DNA of 64,000 nt from Gluconacetobacter asukensis (GTDB taxonomy: Bacteria; Pseudomonadota; Alphaproteobacteria; Acetobacterales; Acetobacteraceae): assembly GCF_014174375.1 (NCBI RefSeq), contig NZ_JABEQE010000004.1, forward strand, positions 230,496 to 294,495, read 5' to 3'. Made by a program: the position numbers and the translations under genes. Of this stretch, positions 34,587-43,394 are shown in pieces (the first letter of the stretch is position 1; every line of letters begins with the position of its first letter). The notes below the pieces were generated by a model, which was given only the letters and a program-made list of their open reading frames with translations, was not told the DNA's origin and did no database searches.

Positions 34587-35062
34587 CGCTCTATGCCGTC
34601 GAGCCATGGAGCGACGTGGTGGGGGAGATGCGTGGGCTGTGGCAGGCGCATTTTCGCGAGGTGGCCAGCGATCAGGAGCGTGCGCCGCTCGATCCCGATC
34701 TGGAGGCCTATGGGCGGCTGGAGGCGGCCGGGGCGCTGCATGTGCTGACGATGCGCGAGGGAAGGGTGCTGGCCGGGTATCTGGTGGCGCTGGTGTGGCC
34801 GCATCTGCATCATCGCAGTGTCAGCCATGCGTTTTTCGACCTGTATTATGTGCGGCCGGCGCATCGGCGGTGGACGGCGGGGATCAGGCTGTTTCGCGAG
34901 GCCGAGCGCACGCTGGCGGCGCGCGGGGTGCGGCGGATGATGACCGGCACCAAGCTGCATGTTGCGCCCTCTGGCCGGTCGCTGGATGTCGGGCCGATCT
35001 TTCGCCGGCTGGGCTGGGTGGAAATGGAACGCCAGTATGGGAAGTGGATCGGAGCATGGTAA
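34583..35062 (+). CDS. GNAT-like acetyltransferase encoded in the phage-like module
   Basis: A 159-residue protein with acetyltransferase features: VLAGYLVALVWPHLHHRSVSHAFFDLYYVRPAHRRWTAGIRLFREAERTLAARGV. The acetyl-CoA loop (RPAHRRWTAGIRLF) departs from the R/QxxGxG/A consensus. Such small acetyltransferases occur between structural genes in some phages. GTG start overlaps the previous stop. It could modify a virion or host component, which is unproven. Confidence 0.7.
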   Translation: MTLYAVEPWSDVVGEMRGLWQAHFREVASDQERAPLDPDLEAYGRLEAAGALHVLTMREGRVLAGYLVALVWPHLHHRSVSHAFFDLYYVRPAHRRWTAGIRLFREAERTLAARGVRRMMTGTKLHVAPSGRSLDVGPIFRRLGWVEMERQYGKWIGAW

Positions 35063-35745
35063 CGGCGATTGGCGGTGGATTGTCGGCTTTGGGGTCGATC
35101 GCGGGTGGGATCGCAGGGTCCGACGCGGCCTCGAAGGCGGCGCAGGAGCAGGCGCAGGCTTATGGCCAGGCGCAGCAGTTTCAGCAGAATGTCTATGACC
35201 AGACGGACCGGAACCTGTCGCCTTATGTGGGGGCGGGGACCAATGCGCTGTACAGTCTGGCGTCTCTGCTGGGCTTGCCTGGCGGGGCGTCGGGGCAGGG
35301 ATCGGGTGCGGCGGCGGTGTACCAGGCGTTTACCGATACGCCTTATTACCAGTTTCCGTTGCAGCAGGGTGAGCAGTCGCTGGACCGCTCGGCCGCTGCG
35401 CGGGGGCTGGCGTTGTCGGGCGGGCAGATGAATGCGTTGCAGAATTATGCCCAGAATTATGCCGGCCAGCAGTTCGGCAATTACATGAATGCGCTGTCGG
35501 GTCTGGCGAATATGGGCAGTTCGGCGGCGTCTGCGCTGGGGAGTCAGGGGAATGCCTCGGCCGGCACGCTGCTGAATGCGTTGAGCGGGCAGGGCAATGC
35601 GCTGGCGCGCGGCACGACGGGGTCGAATGCCGCGCTGATGTCTGGCGTGGGCAATGCGCTGGCATTGCTGGCAGGGTCGAACGCTTCGCCCGGCGTGCTG
35701 GGCAATCTGTATGGCGCCGGAAACGGCGGCAGCTACGGCTTCTGA
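35056..35745 (+). CDS. Phage DNA-ejection / internal virion-like protein
   Basis: A 229-residue protein with a glycine-rich N-terminus (VTAIGGGLSALGSIAGGIAG, residues 2-21) and a Gln/Ala-rich helical stretch (QEQAQAYGQAQQFQQNVYDQTDRN). Ala/Gly/Ser/Asn-rich repeats follow (NALSGLANMGSSAASALGSQGNAS). This composition resembles podovirus ejection or pilot proteins. Start overlaps the previous gene by seven bases. Function rests on composition and context only. Confidence 0.65.
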   Translation: MVTAIGGGLSALGSIAGGIAGSDAASKAAQEQAQAYGQAQQFQQNVYDQTDRNLSPYVGAGTNALYSLASLLGLPGGASGQGSGAAAVYQAFTDTPYYQFPLQQGEQSLDRSAAARGLALSGGQMNALQNYAQNYAGQQFGNYMNALSGLANMGSSAASALGSQGNASAGTLLNALSGQGNALARGTTGSNAALMSGVGNALALLAGSNASPGVLGNLYGAGNGGSYGF

Positions 35746-35956
35746 ATAGGGGTCAAGGGGATGACCATCCCCTTGCGGGTGCAGGGCAGAGCCCTGCATC
35801 GAATCGGACCAGAAAAATATATTCCTCATAAGGATATTTCGCGGGTCGTTCAGTGTGGAATTGCCGGAAGCCGAGCTGCCGGTTATGATCTGACCCCATC
35901 AGGGCACAGGCACCGCCCCTAACGAGACGCGCCCCGAGGGGGCGTGGGAGTGGTGC

Positions 35957-36865
35957 ATGGCTTATTCTGCCGCCCGTTTTGTCTGGCCCAACAGTTTCAG
36001 CGTGGATGCGACGGGTGTGCCGCGTGCCGGTGCGCGGTTGTTCTTCTACCAGAGCGGCAGCACCACGCCGCTGGCGACCTATGCCGATGCGGGGCTGACG
36101 GTGGCGAATCCGAACCCGGTGGTGGCGGATGCGAGCGGGCAGTTCGGCAATGTCTTCCTGACGGGTGGGGCGGCCTATGCCGTTATGCTGTGCGATACCG
36201 CCGGCAACCAGATCTGGACCATGGACCCGGTGGGGGCGGCCGGCGGGGACGCGGGCGGCGGGGTGCCGGTGGGGGCCATTGTCGATTATGCGGGGACTGT
36301 CGCGCCTGCCGGGTGGCTGTTGTGCTGCGGGCAGAGTGTGAGCCGGACGGTTTATGCCGCGCTGTTCGGGGTGCTGGGCACGCTGTATGGCGCGGGCGAT
36401 GGGGCCACGACGTTCGGTCTGCCGGATTTGCGGGGGCGGGCGACGTTCGGCGTCGACAATATGGGCGGGGCCGCAGCCAATCTGGTGACGATGGCGGGGT
36501 CGAACGTCAACGGTGTGCAGTTGGGGGCCGTTGGCGGCAGCCAGTCGGCGGCGGCGCATACGCATGATGTCACCGACCCGGGCCATACGCATGCGCTGAC
36601 CGATCCCGGCCATGGGCATGGGCCCAATCATGGCAGCGGTTTCGTCGTTCCGCAGGGATCGGGCGGCGAGATGGATGCGGTATTCGCCGGTGGCGGCGAT
36701 GTCGAGGAAAAGGCGACGGCGCAGACTGCCACCGCGACGACGGGGCTGGCGGCGACCAGCGCGACCACGGGGCTGACGATTGTCTCGGCGGGCAGTGGCG
36801 ACAGCCAGAACATGCCGCCGGCCATGATGCTGAACAGGATCATCTATGCCGAGGTGGGCGGCTGA
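35957..36865 (+). CDS. Tail fibre protein with phage tail-collar domain
   Basis: A 302-residue receptor-binding-type protein. An N-terminal part (SFSVDATGVPRAGARLFFYQSGSTTPLATY) links to the virion. The collar domain is GAIVDYAGTVAPAGWLLCCGQSVSRTVYAALFGVLGTLYGAGDGATTFGLPDLRGR, nearly canonical. It is followed by His-containing turns (HTHDVTDPGHTHALTDPGHGHG) and a short C-terminal domain. A GGAG ribosome site precedes the ATG. The module it belongs to lacks head genes. Confidence 0.88.
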   Translation: MAYSAARFVWPNSFSVDATGVPRAGARLFFYQSGSTTPLATYADAGLTVANPNPVVADASGQFGNVFLTGGAAYAVMLCDTAGNQIWTMDPVGAAGGDAGGGVPVGAIVDYAGTVAPAGWLLCCGQSVSRTVYAALFGVLGTLYGAGDGATTFGLPDLRGRATFGVDNMGGAAANLVTMAGSNVNGVQLGAVGGSQSAAAHTHDVTDPGHTHALTDPGHGHGPNHGSGFVVPQGSGGEMDAVFAGGGDVEEKATAQTATATTGLAATSATTGLTIVSAGSGDSQNMPPAMMLNRIIYAEVGG

Positions 36866-36908
36866 CGCCCTGCCGGCCGTTGGTATTTCGAAAAGACGGG
36901 ATTGTGAC

Positions 36909-37328
36909 ATGAACGACGCGCAGGCGGTTCCTGATCCGGCCGGGCTGTCCGACACGCTGCGCCAGCATGATGCGCGGATCGGACGGCTGGAGGCCGGACA
37001 GAGGGACATGATGATGAAGCTGGTCGAGATTTCGGCCGAGGGGCGGGCCCGTGGCGCGCATCAGGACCAGCGGGCCGATCGCGACGTGGAGCAGACGCGC
37101 CTGGCGATTGTGGATCTGCGGCGCGAAATGCGGGCGGTGATTGCCGACACCACGGCGCCGCTGGCGGAATCGCAGCAGACGCTGATTGCGATGAATGCGC
37201 AGATTGCCGGTGGTGTCAGGCTGATTCGCAATGCGGGCTTTGCGCTGGGGGGCGTGGTGTCGGCGTTGATGGGCTATCAGCCCTTTGTCGAATGGCTGGG
37301 CCGCGTGATGCGCGGCGAGGGGGGATGA
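36909..37328 (+). CDS. Holin-like membrane protein with coiled-coil
   Basis: A 139-residue protein. Residues 10-100 are charged and helical with a heptad pattern (RQHDARIGRLEAGQRDMMMKLVEISAE). A single hydrophobic segment occurs near the C-terminus (GFALGGVVSALMGYQPFVEWL). This arrangement and its place immediately before a lysozyme-like gene fit a phage spanin- or holin-type function, which is inference. Start at 36909 is chosen over an upstream ATG inside the fibre gene. Confidence 0.6.
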   Translation: MNDAQAVPDPAGLSDTLRQHDARIGRLEAGQRDMMMKLVEISAEGRARGAHQDQRADRDVEQTRLAIVDLRREMRAVIADTTAPLAESQQTLIAMNAQIAGGVRLIRNAGFALGGVVSALMGYQPFVEWLGRVMRGEGG

Positions 37329-37807
37329 TGGGCGGAATCGATCCCTCGGACCTGAAATGGCGGGTGGTGGCGCCGGTGCTCGACCGGCTGGGGCTGGGCG
37401 GGGCGGCCGCCGTGAATCTGCTAACGGGCACGGCGCTGGTCGAATCCCGTGCCGCCCGGCTGGTGCAGGATGGCGGCGGCCCGGCGCTGGGTGTGTGGCA
37501 GATGGAGCCCGCGACCCATGATGCGCTGTGGGGCATGCTGGAGGGGGCGGAGCATGCCGACCTGCAAACCCGTATGGCGCGCATGACCTGTACGGACATT
37601 CCGCGGGTGCGGCAGCTGATCGGCAATCTGCGCTATGGCTGCGCGATGGCGCGGGTGAAGTATTTCTTCGATCCGGCGCCGGTACCGGCTGCGAAAGATG
37701 CGGTCAGGATCTGTGCCTATTGGAAGCGGGTTTATAACAGCGCGTTGGGGGCGGGGGTGGTGGATAGTGTGCACATAGCCGCCTTCACCACCGCAATCAG
37801 AGCGTGA
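37325..37807 (+). CDS. Phage endolysin / lysozyme-like protein
   Basis: A 160-residue protein. The segment LLTGTALVESR includes a catalytic-type Glu, and GPALGVWQMEPATHDALW resembles the G(V/L)WQ.P block of transglycosylase-type lysozymes. RYGCAMARVKYFFDPAPVP and AYWKRVYNS complete a helical fold. It overlaps the previous gene by four bases (ATGA), a translational coupling common for holin-lysin pairs. No signal peptide. Likely peptidoglycan-cleaving; the exact enzyme class is not fixed. Confidence 0.72.
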   Translation: MMGGIDPSDLKWRVVAPVLDRLGLGGAAAVNLLTGTALVESRAARLVQDGGGPALGVWQMEPATHDALWGMLEGAEHADLQTRMARMTCTDIPRVRQLIGNLRYGCAMARVKYFFDPAPVPAAKDAVRICAYWKRVYNSALGAGVVDSVHIAAFTTAIRA

Positions 37808-37878
37808 TCGGACATGCGCGCTGGTGGCGATCCGACGCGCGTTTCCTGCGCTTCGGTGCTTGGAAACACACGACGGGC

Positions 37879-37897
37879 GCGGCCCGTTCCGGGCCGC
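37879..37897. terminator. GCGGCCCG-TTC-CGGGCCGC hairpin
   Basis: A perfect 8-base GC stem, 72 bases after the lysozyme-like stop and before the next phage-like gene. No T-run. It may partly terminate transcription. Confidence 0.45.
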
Positions 37898-37990
37898 TCT
37901 CGCTCACCAGCCCACATTTTCCCTCAGGATCAGAGGTTCAAAGTGTCGGCCGGGTGTGAGGGCCTTTCGTAATACAGAATGGAATGATCC

Positions 37991-38725
37991 ATGGATTCTA
38001 TGACGATTCTTCAGACCCTGATTTCGGTCGTGCCGGTTCAGGATGTGATCTATGTTGCCGCGTTGTGCGGTGTGTGTGCGGCGCTGATGCCGTGGTTGCC
38101 ACTGCCGGCCAGTGCGGGGTCGGTTTATGGGCGGCTGTATGCGGTGTTGAACCTGCTGGCGCAGAATTTCCGCAATGTTGCGAACAGGACGCGGCCTGGA
38201 GCCGCGCCGGGGAAGGATGGCGGGGGTGTGGCCGCGATCATGCTGGCGCTGGGGCTTGGTGTGGCGGTGAGTCTGGGAGCCTGTGCCACGATCGGGGGGA
38301 CCACCCGGATCGATACCGCCGAACTGGCGGCGGATGCCGGGGCGATTGATTTCGCGGCGCAGGCGATCGAGGCGATTCCGGGCCTGTCGGCGCATCTTTC
38401 CACCGACCAGGTGGCGCAGATCAATGGTGCGCTGACACAGATCCGGACCATTACGGCGCAGATCAATGCCGCGTCGGGCGGGGCGATCGATATTGAGACC
38501 GGCAAGGGCTGGGCGTCGTCCCTGGCGGGAGAGTTTCAGACCATCCTGACCATTGCGGGCACGGTGGCCTCGGCGCTGGACCCGGCGGTGGGAGGCTATA
38601 TCACCACGGCCGAGCAGATCATCCCGCTGATCGAGGCGGCGGTGGGGCTGGCGCCGACGAGCGTGTCGGTGGCGGCGGTCGGCGATGTGCCGGCGGTGCG
38701 TGCTGCGCTGTACCGGGGGGTGTGA
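37991..38725 (+). CDS. Membrane protein of the phage-like module, unknown function
   Basis: A 244-residue protein. Two hydrophobic stretches near residues 15-38 and 78-97 (AAIMLALGLGVAVSLGACATIGG) suggest membrane anchorage, and the second resembles a lipobox (LGAC). The remainder is Ala-rich and helical (SAHLSTDQVAQINGALTQIRTITAQIN). No family recognised. It overlaps the following gene start by one to four bases (GTGATG), so both are likely co-expressed. Confidence 0.6.
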   Translation: MDSMTILQTLISVVPVQDVIYVAALCGVCAALMPWLPLPASAGSVYGRLYAVLNLLAQNFRNVANRTRPGAAPGKDGGGVAAIMLALGLGVAVSLGACATIGGTTRIDTAELAADAGAIDFAAQAIEAIPGLSAHLSTDQVAQINGALTQIRTITAQINAASGGAIDIETGKGWASSLAGEFQTILTIAGTVASALDPAVGGYITTAEQIIPLIEAAVGLAPTSVSVAAVGDVPAVRAALYRGV

Positions 38726-39501
38726 TGGCGCATCGCGCAGGCGGCAGGCGGCTGGGTTGCCTGCCTGCGGCGGTGCGCCCCGGCCAGCCATTGCTGGCCG
38801 GGTTGCGGATGATGGCGCGGCGGGCGCCCAGCCGGCTGCTGCGGGAGGGGATCGATCCGGCGCCGCTGATGTTGGGCAATGATCGGCTGGGGGACTGCAC
38901 GTCGGCCGGGTTGGGAAACCATCTCCGCGCCACGGCGGCGCTGGCCGGGTTTCAGGTGGCGGTGCGGGATGCGGATGCCATCCTGTTCTATGAACGTGCG
39001 ACCGGCTACACGCCGGCCGATCCGGCGACCGATCGGGGTGGGGTCGAGGTCGATGTGCTGGCCTGTGCCGCGCGCGATGGATACGCGCTGGCGGACCAGA
39101 CATTCTATCCGGTCTGGGGTTCGGCCGCGCCGGACGATCTGAACGCGCTGCGGCTGGTCATGGCCGGTATGGGGGCTGCCTATCTGGGCGTGCGGTTGGC
39201 GTTGGCCGACCAGGCGGAAGGGGGCGTGTGGGACACGACCACGCCCGGGGACCAGACGCCGGGATCGTGGGGTGGGCATTGCCTGCTGGCATGGTCCTAT
39301 GACGGGGTGGAGGACGAGTCCGTGGTGTCGCTGCTGACCTGGGGCGGTATCCAGCGCGCGACATGGCGCTGGGTGCGCGCGCGGATCATGGAATGCCACG
39401 GGCTGGCCTGGCGGCAGCTGATGCCGGCCGGCGCGGATTGGGATGCGCTGGTGGCGGCGAATGCGGCGTTTCTGGAAGGGGAGGCGGCCGTGCCGGCGTG
39501 A
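38725..39501 (+). CDS. Papain-like-fold protein of the phage-like module
   Basis: A 258-residue protein with a cysteine-protease-like layout. Cys58 sits in NDRLGDCTSAGLGN and His185 in SWGGHCLLAWSYD, with LLTWGG at about 204-209 in place of the papain Asn-Ser-Trp block. The order and spacing (about 127 residues Cys to His) are compatible with a papain-like fold. It may act as a peptidase or a structural derivative in virion entry. Evidence is motif-level only. Confidence 0.55.
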   Translation: MAHRAGGRRLGCLPAAVRPGQPLLAGLRMMARRAPSRLLREGIDPAPLMLGNDRLGDCTSAGLGNHLRATAALAGFQVAVRDADAILFYERATGYTPADPATDRGGVEVDVLACAARDGYALADQTFYPVWGSAAPDDLNALRLVMAGMGAAYLGVRLALADQAEGGVWDTTTPGDQTPGSWGGHCLLAWSYDGVEDESVVSLLTWGGIQRATWRWVRARIMECHGLAWRQLMPAGADWDALVAANAAFLEGEAAVPA

Positions 39502-39834
39502 AGGCTGAGGGAAGAGCTTCTTCTTTCTGCCGAAAAAGATAGGAAAAGACTTTTATCCGTTCAGTGGAATCTTTTGGCCAGGCGCATGAATCCTGAATGG
39601 ATCTGAAATTTTCTGGCTTTCGGAAAGATATGGAGACAGCCTCTTCTCCGTGGGTTCCGGGCCACGCGAAGCTGGGCCCCGGGCTGGCGGAACGTGCTTG
39701 GGCGGCCCGCGGAGTGGTTGAAAATGTGTTGTATTTTTTGTTTAATGTGTCATTGGGATTATTTATCATATCTGATATTGATTGTTTAATGTAAATAATA
39801 TAGTAACGGTTTATACAGAAAATTTCGGAATATC
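39502..39834. other. Intergenic region at the right edge of the phage-like module
   Basis: About 330 bases containing AAAAGACTTTTATCCGT at 39544-39560, which recurs at 49460-49476. The last 120 bases before the desaturase are AT-rich and should hold its promoter. No gene seen. Confidence 0.5.
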
Positions 39835-40866
39835 ATGGACCATTGTGCGGCGGACAGACTGGCGGCTTCAGATTATTCCGATGACGCAATCAGGTCGATC
39901 AGGCAATATCAGGGCGGTCATCTCGGGATCAGTCTTTTCCAGCTCGTCTCGACCATCGGCCTGCTCCTGGTGTGCTATGTTCTGCTCTATGCGGGATTGA
40001 TGCATGGCTGGTGGGGGGTGCTGCTGCTGGCGCCGCTGGCGTCCGGCCTGTCCATCCGCACCTTCGTGCTGCAGCATGATTGCGGCCATGGTTCGCTGTT
40101 CCGGAGCCGGTGGGCGAATGACCTGGCGGGACGGCTCTGCTCGCTGCTGACCCTGACGCCCTATGATCACTGGAAGAAGCATCACGCGCTGCATCATGGG
40201 TCGTGGAACAATATGGACACGCGGGGGCGGCTGTCGGACCTGTATTCGGACTGCATCACGGTGGCCGAATATCGGAAGATGACGCGGCTGAAGAAGGCGC
40301 TGTATCGGATCAGCAAGAATCCAATCCTGAGCGTCTTCGTGATGCCTCCGGTCATTTTCTTCATCGTCTACCGGATTGCGTTCGACACGCCGCGTCACTG
40401 GGTTCGGGAACGGCTGGGGGTCTATCTGACCAATCTGTGCCTGCTGTTCGGCTATGGGGCGCTGGTCTGGTTCGTCGGGCTGAAATTCGTGGCGCTGGTC
40501 AGCTTCATGGTGATCTATCCCGCCGCCGTGATCGGGGTCTGGCTGTTTCTGGTGCAGCACAAGTTCGAAGGGGTGCAATGGGCGCAGAACCCGCAATGGA
40601 ACAGTTTCGAGGCCGCGTTGACCGGCTGCTCGTTCATGCGTCTGTCACGGGTCTGGCGCTGGTTTACCGGTGATATCGGCACGCACCATGTGCATCATGC
40701 TGCCCCCGGCATTCCCAATTATCGTCTGGTGGCGTGTCACGATGCGCATGCCGTCTTTCTGGACGTGAAGGTCCTGACCTGGCGGGACGGGATTCGGGAG
40801 GCGCGGGTCAACGTGCTGTGGGACGAGGAAAACCGGACCATGGTGGATCTGCGCTCCGTCACCTGA
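39835..40866 (+). CDS. Membrane fatty-acid desaturase
   Basis: A 343-residue di-iron desaturase that introduces a double bond into membrane acyl chains. Three histidine boxes are present: HDCGH (81-85), HHALHH (116-121) and HHVHH (284-288). Four to five membrane helices surround them. A PGIPNYRL sequence follows the third box, as in acyl-lipid desaturases of the omega-3/omega-6 type. Promoter DNA upstream is AT-rich. It converges on a LysR gene. Substrate chain and regiospecificity cannot be told from sequence. Confidence 0.9.
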   Translation: MDHCAADRLAASDYSDDAIRSIRQYQGGHLGISLFQLVSTIGLLLVCYVLLYAGLMHGWWGVLLLAPLASGLSIRTFVLQHDCGHGSLFRSRWANDLAGRLCSLLTLTPYDHWKKHHALHHGSWNNMDTRGRLSDLYSDCITVAEYRKMTRLKKALYRISKNPILSVFVMPPVIFFIVYRIAFDTPRHWVRERLGVYLTNLCLLFGYGALVWFVGLKFVALVSFMVIYPAAVIGVWLFLVQHKFEGVQWAQNPQWNSFEAALTGCSFMRLSRVWRWFTGDIGTHHVHHAAPGIPNYRLVACHDAHAVFLDVKVLTWRDGIREARVNVLWDEENRTMVDLRSVT

Positions 40867-40933
40867 CGGTGGGGCGGGTGGCGTGCCGGCATGTGCTTCG
40901 GAGCACGGAAGGCGCGCTCGTTCCGCCAGGTTT

Positions 40934-41824
40934 TCAGGTGTGTCCGGCATATTGCTCCGCCACCCAGTCGATGAAGACGCGGACCCGGGGGCTGAGCTGG
41001 CGGTTGCGCGGATAGAGCACATGGACGGGCGAGGCGGCGGGGGGCGTATCGGGCAGGCATTCCACCAGGGTGCCGGCCGCCAGGTCGCGCGCGATGGCGT
41101 AGCGCGGCACCTGGATCAGGCCCAGCCCCTGTATCGCGGCTTCCTTGTAGGTGTCGGCGCCGTTGACCGTCAGCACCGACGGCAGCATCACCGTGCGGCG
41201 TGTGTCCCGCACCATGAATTCCAGTGGCAGCACGCCGCCGGTGGCGGAGGAATGGAAGCCGACCATGCGGTGCCCGTCCAGCCTGTCCCATTGTTCCGGC
41301 GTGCCGAACCGGTCCAGATAGTCGGGTGAGGCGACCGTCATTTCGGGCAGCAGGGCGATGCGCCGGGCGATCAGGTCGCTGTCCTTCGGCGTGCCGGTAC
41401 GCAATGCGCAATCGACGCCTTCGCCGATCAGGTCGATGAAGCGGTCGGTCTCGCTCAGGGAGAGCGTGATGTCGGGATATTCGGCGAAGAAGCGGGGCAG
41501 GGCGGGCACGATGAGGCGTCGTGCCTGCGCGCCCTGGACATCAACGCGCAGCACCCCGCGCGGCCGGGTGCCGCTGAAGGCGCTTTCGGCCTCCTCGATA
41601 TCCTCGAGGATGGTCAGGCAGCGCCGGTAATAGGCCTCGCCATCCAGGGTCGCGCGGACCTGCCGCGTCGTGCGGTGCAGCAGCCGGACCTTCAGCCGGG
41701 CCTCCAGCGCCTTGATGGCATCCGTCACGGTCGAGGCGGGCAGGGCGAGATCTTCCGCCGCGCGGATGAAGCTGCGCCGTTCCACCACCCTTGCGAACAC
41801 CCGCATGGTGTCGATGCGGTCCAT
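40934..41824 (-). CDS. LysR-family regulator divergent from an SDR gene
   Basis: A 296-residue LTTR. The HTH region is MDRIDTMRVFARVVERRSFIRAAEDLALPASTVTDAIKALEARLKVRLLHRTTRQVRAT, typical of the large CrgA/AaeR-like group. The effector domain begins at PRGVLRVDVQGAQARRLIVPALPRFFAEYPDI. Start at 41824 is chosen since the family begins with this Met; an upstream in-frame extension is not conserved. It should control the divergent SDR gene, 103 bases away. Confidence 0.9.
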   Translation of the reverse strand: MDRIDTMRVFARVVERRSFIRAAEDLALPASTVTDAIKALEARLKVRLLHRTTRQVRATLDGEAYYRRCLTILEDIEEAESAFSGTRPRGVLRVDVQGAQARRLIVPALPRFFAEYPDITLSLSETDRFIDLIGEGVDCALRTGTPKDSDLIARRIALLPEMTVASPDYLDRFGTPEQWDRLDGHRMVGFHSSATGGVLPLEFMVRDTRRTVMLPSVLTVNGADTYKEAAIQGLGLIQVPRYAIARDLAAGTLVECLPDTPPAASPVHVLYPRNRQLSPRVRVFIDWVAEQYAGHT

Positions 41825-41927
41825 TATTCGCCTCCGCCGGATAGTGATCGCGAATAATTGCCGATTATGGGGATGGGATAAAGTGCGATCCTGAGATCCT
41901 TCGAGGCGATTGGAAAGGATCGGCACC

Positions 41928-42695
41928 ATGACGACGAACGGCACGAAGATTGCGCTGATCACCGGCGCCAGCCGCGGGCTGGGGCGCAGCATGGCGATCG
42001 CGCTGGCCCGCAAGGGCGTGGATGTGATCGGCACCTATCACAGCAACAAGGACGAAGCCGATGCCACGGTGGCCTCCGTCACCGCGCTGGGGCGGCGGGC
42101 GGTGATGCTGCGCCTCGATACCGGCGATGTGAGCGGTTTTACGGCCTTCGCGGAGGAGGTGAGGCAGGCGCTGCAGGTGGTGTGGGGGCGCCACAGTTTC
42201 GATTTCCTGGTCAACAATGCCGGCATCGGCATCAACACGCCATTCACCGAGACGACGGAGGCGGTTTTCGACCGGCTGATGAACATCAACCTGAAAGGTG
42301 TGTTCTTCCTGACCCAGACGATGCTGCCGCTGATGGAAGATGGCGGGCGGATCGTGAACCTGTCCAGCGGTCTCGCCCGGTTCAGCCTGCCGGGATATGC
42401 GGCCTATGCCGCGATGAAGGGTGGGGTCGAGGTGCTGACCCGTTATCTGGCGAAGGAGCTTGGTCCGCGCGGGATCGCGGTCAACACGGTGGCGCCGGGC
42501 GCGATCGAGACCGATTTCGGCGGCGGCGCGGTGCGCGACAACCAGCAGGTCAACGCCTTCATCGCCGGTGTGACGGCGCTGGGCCGGCCCGGCCAGCCCG
42601 AGGATATCGGCCCGGCGGTGGCGTCGCTGCTGATGGAGGATAATCGCTGGATCAACGCGCAGCGGATCGAGATCTCGGGCGGTATGTTCGTCTAG
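41928..42695 (+). CDS. SDR-family oxidoreductase regulated by the divergent LysR
   Basis: A 255-residue classical SDR. Cofactor motif: ALITGASRGLGRSMAIALA. NNAGIGINTPF is the second motif. Catalytic Ser (IVNLSSGLARF) and YAAMK (Tyr-x3-Lys) are intact, and PGAIETDFGGG plus the WINAQRIEISGGMFV tail close the fold. GGAAAGGAT precedes the ATG. LysR-SDR divergent pairs often respond to quinones or aldehydes. Substrate unknown. Confidence 0.9.
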   Translation: MTTNGTKIALITGASRGLGRSMAIALARKGVDVIGTYHSNKDEADATVASVTALGRRAVMLRLDTGDVSGFTAFAEEVRQALQVVWGRHSFDFLVNNAGIGINTPFTETTEAVFDRLMNINLKGVFFLTQTMLPLMEDGGRIVNLSSGLARFSLPGYAAYAAMKGGVEVLTRYLAKELGPRGIAVNTVAPGAIETDFGGGAVRDNQQVNAFIAGVTALGRPGQPEDIGPAVASLLMEDNRWINAQRIEISGGMFV

Positions 42696-42701
42696 GTTTC
42701 T

Positions 42702-42742
42702 GTTCAGGAGCCCTGTGCGGACGGTTTGCGGGACTCCTGAAC
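42702..42742. terminator. Inverted repeat between convergent SDR and LysE genes
   Basis: GTTCAGGAG and CTCCTGAAC, with inner CC/GG pairs, form a stem around a 20-base loop. It lies between the stop codons at 42695 and 42753 and probably terminates both. Confidence 0.5.
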
Positions 42743-42752
42743 GGCCTCCTTC

Positions 42753-43394
42753 CTACCCGGCCGTGCGTTCCGTGGCGAAGCGGATGCCGAGGGCCATGAA
42801 GGCGAGGCCCGAGGCGCGGTCGATCCAGTGGCGCAGCCGCAGGAAGGCGCGCGAGACGTGGCGCAGGCTCAGCACCGTGGCGACCAGCGAGAACCAGGCC
42901 ACGGCGATGACGAACATCGTGCTCACGCAGGTCAGGCCCAGGCCGATGGAGGCATGCTGCGGCAGGGCGGCGGCGAAGAGGCTGGAGACGAAGATGGGCG
43001 CCTTGGGGTTGGCGAGGTTGGTCAGCAGCCCCATGCGGAAGGCGCGGGTCGTCGTGAAGGCGGGATTGGCGGGCTGGTCTTCGGCAGGGGCGTTCTTCCA
43101 GCTTCCGGCGAACAGCCGGGCGCCCTGGATGAACAGGTACAGGCCGCCGCCGACCTTCAGGAGAGTGTAGAGCCAGGGCGAGGCGATGAAGAGTGCGCGG
43201 ATGCCGAAGAAGCCCGCGAGCCCCCATGCGGCGATGCCGGTCGCGATGCCCAGTGTGGCGCGGAGTGCTGCCATGCGGCCCTTCATCATGGCCAGCCGGG
43301 TCACCAGCAGGAAATCGAGGCCGGGGACGATCATGGCGACCAGCCAGAAGGCGGAGATGGCGCCGATGACCGAGACATCCTGTGCGAGGTTCAT
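42753..43394 (-). CDS. LysE-family translocator
   Basis: A 213-residue inner-membrane exporter with six hydrophobic segments. MIVPGLDFLLVTRLAMMKGRMAALRATLGIATG is the characteristic PGP-like first region (PGLD here), and GLLTNLANPKAPIF the second signature. The family exports amino acids or small metabolites. Start at 43394 (MNLAQDV) is preferred to 43418. It lies downstream of, and convergent to, the SDR gene; no link to a substrate. Confidence 0.88.
   Translation of the reverse strand: MNLAQDVSVIGAISAFWLVAMIVPGLDFLLVTRLAMMKGRMAALRATLGIATGIAAWGLAGFFGIRALFIASPWLYTLLKVGGGLYLFIQGARLFAGSWKNAPAEDQPANPAFTTTRAFRMGLLTNLANPKAPIFVSSLFAAALPQHASIGLGLTCVSTMFVIAVAWFSLVATVLSLRHVSRAFLRLRHWIDRASGLAFMALGIRFATERTAG

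Noticed and set aside
34242..39501. Gene transfer agent cluster
   Set aside because: None of the typical GTA head, portal or tail-tip proteins of alphaproteobacteria is recognisable; only fibre, ejection and lysis-type genes are present.
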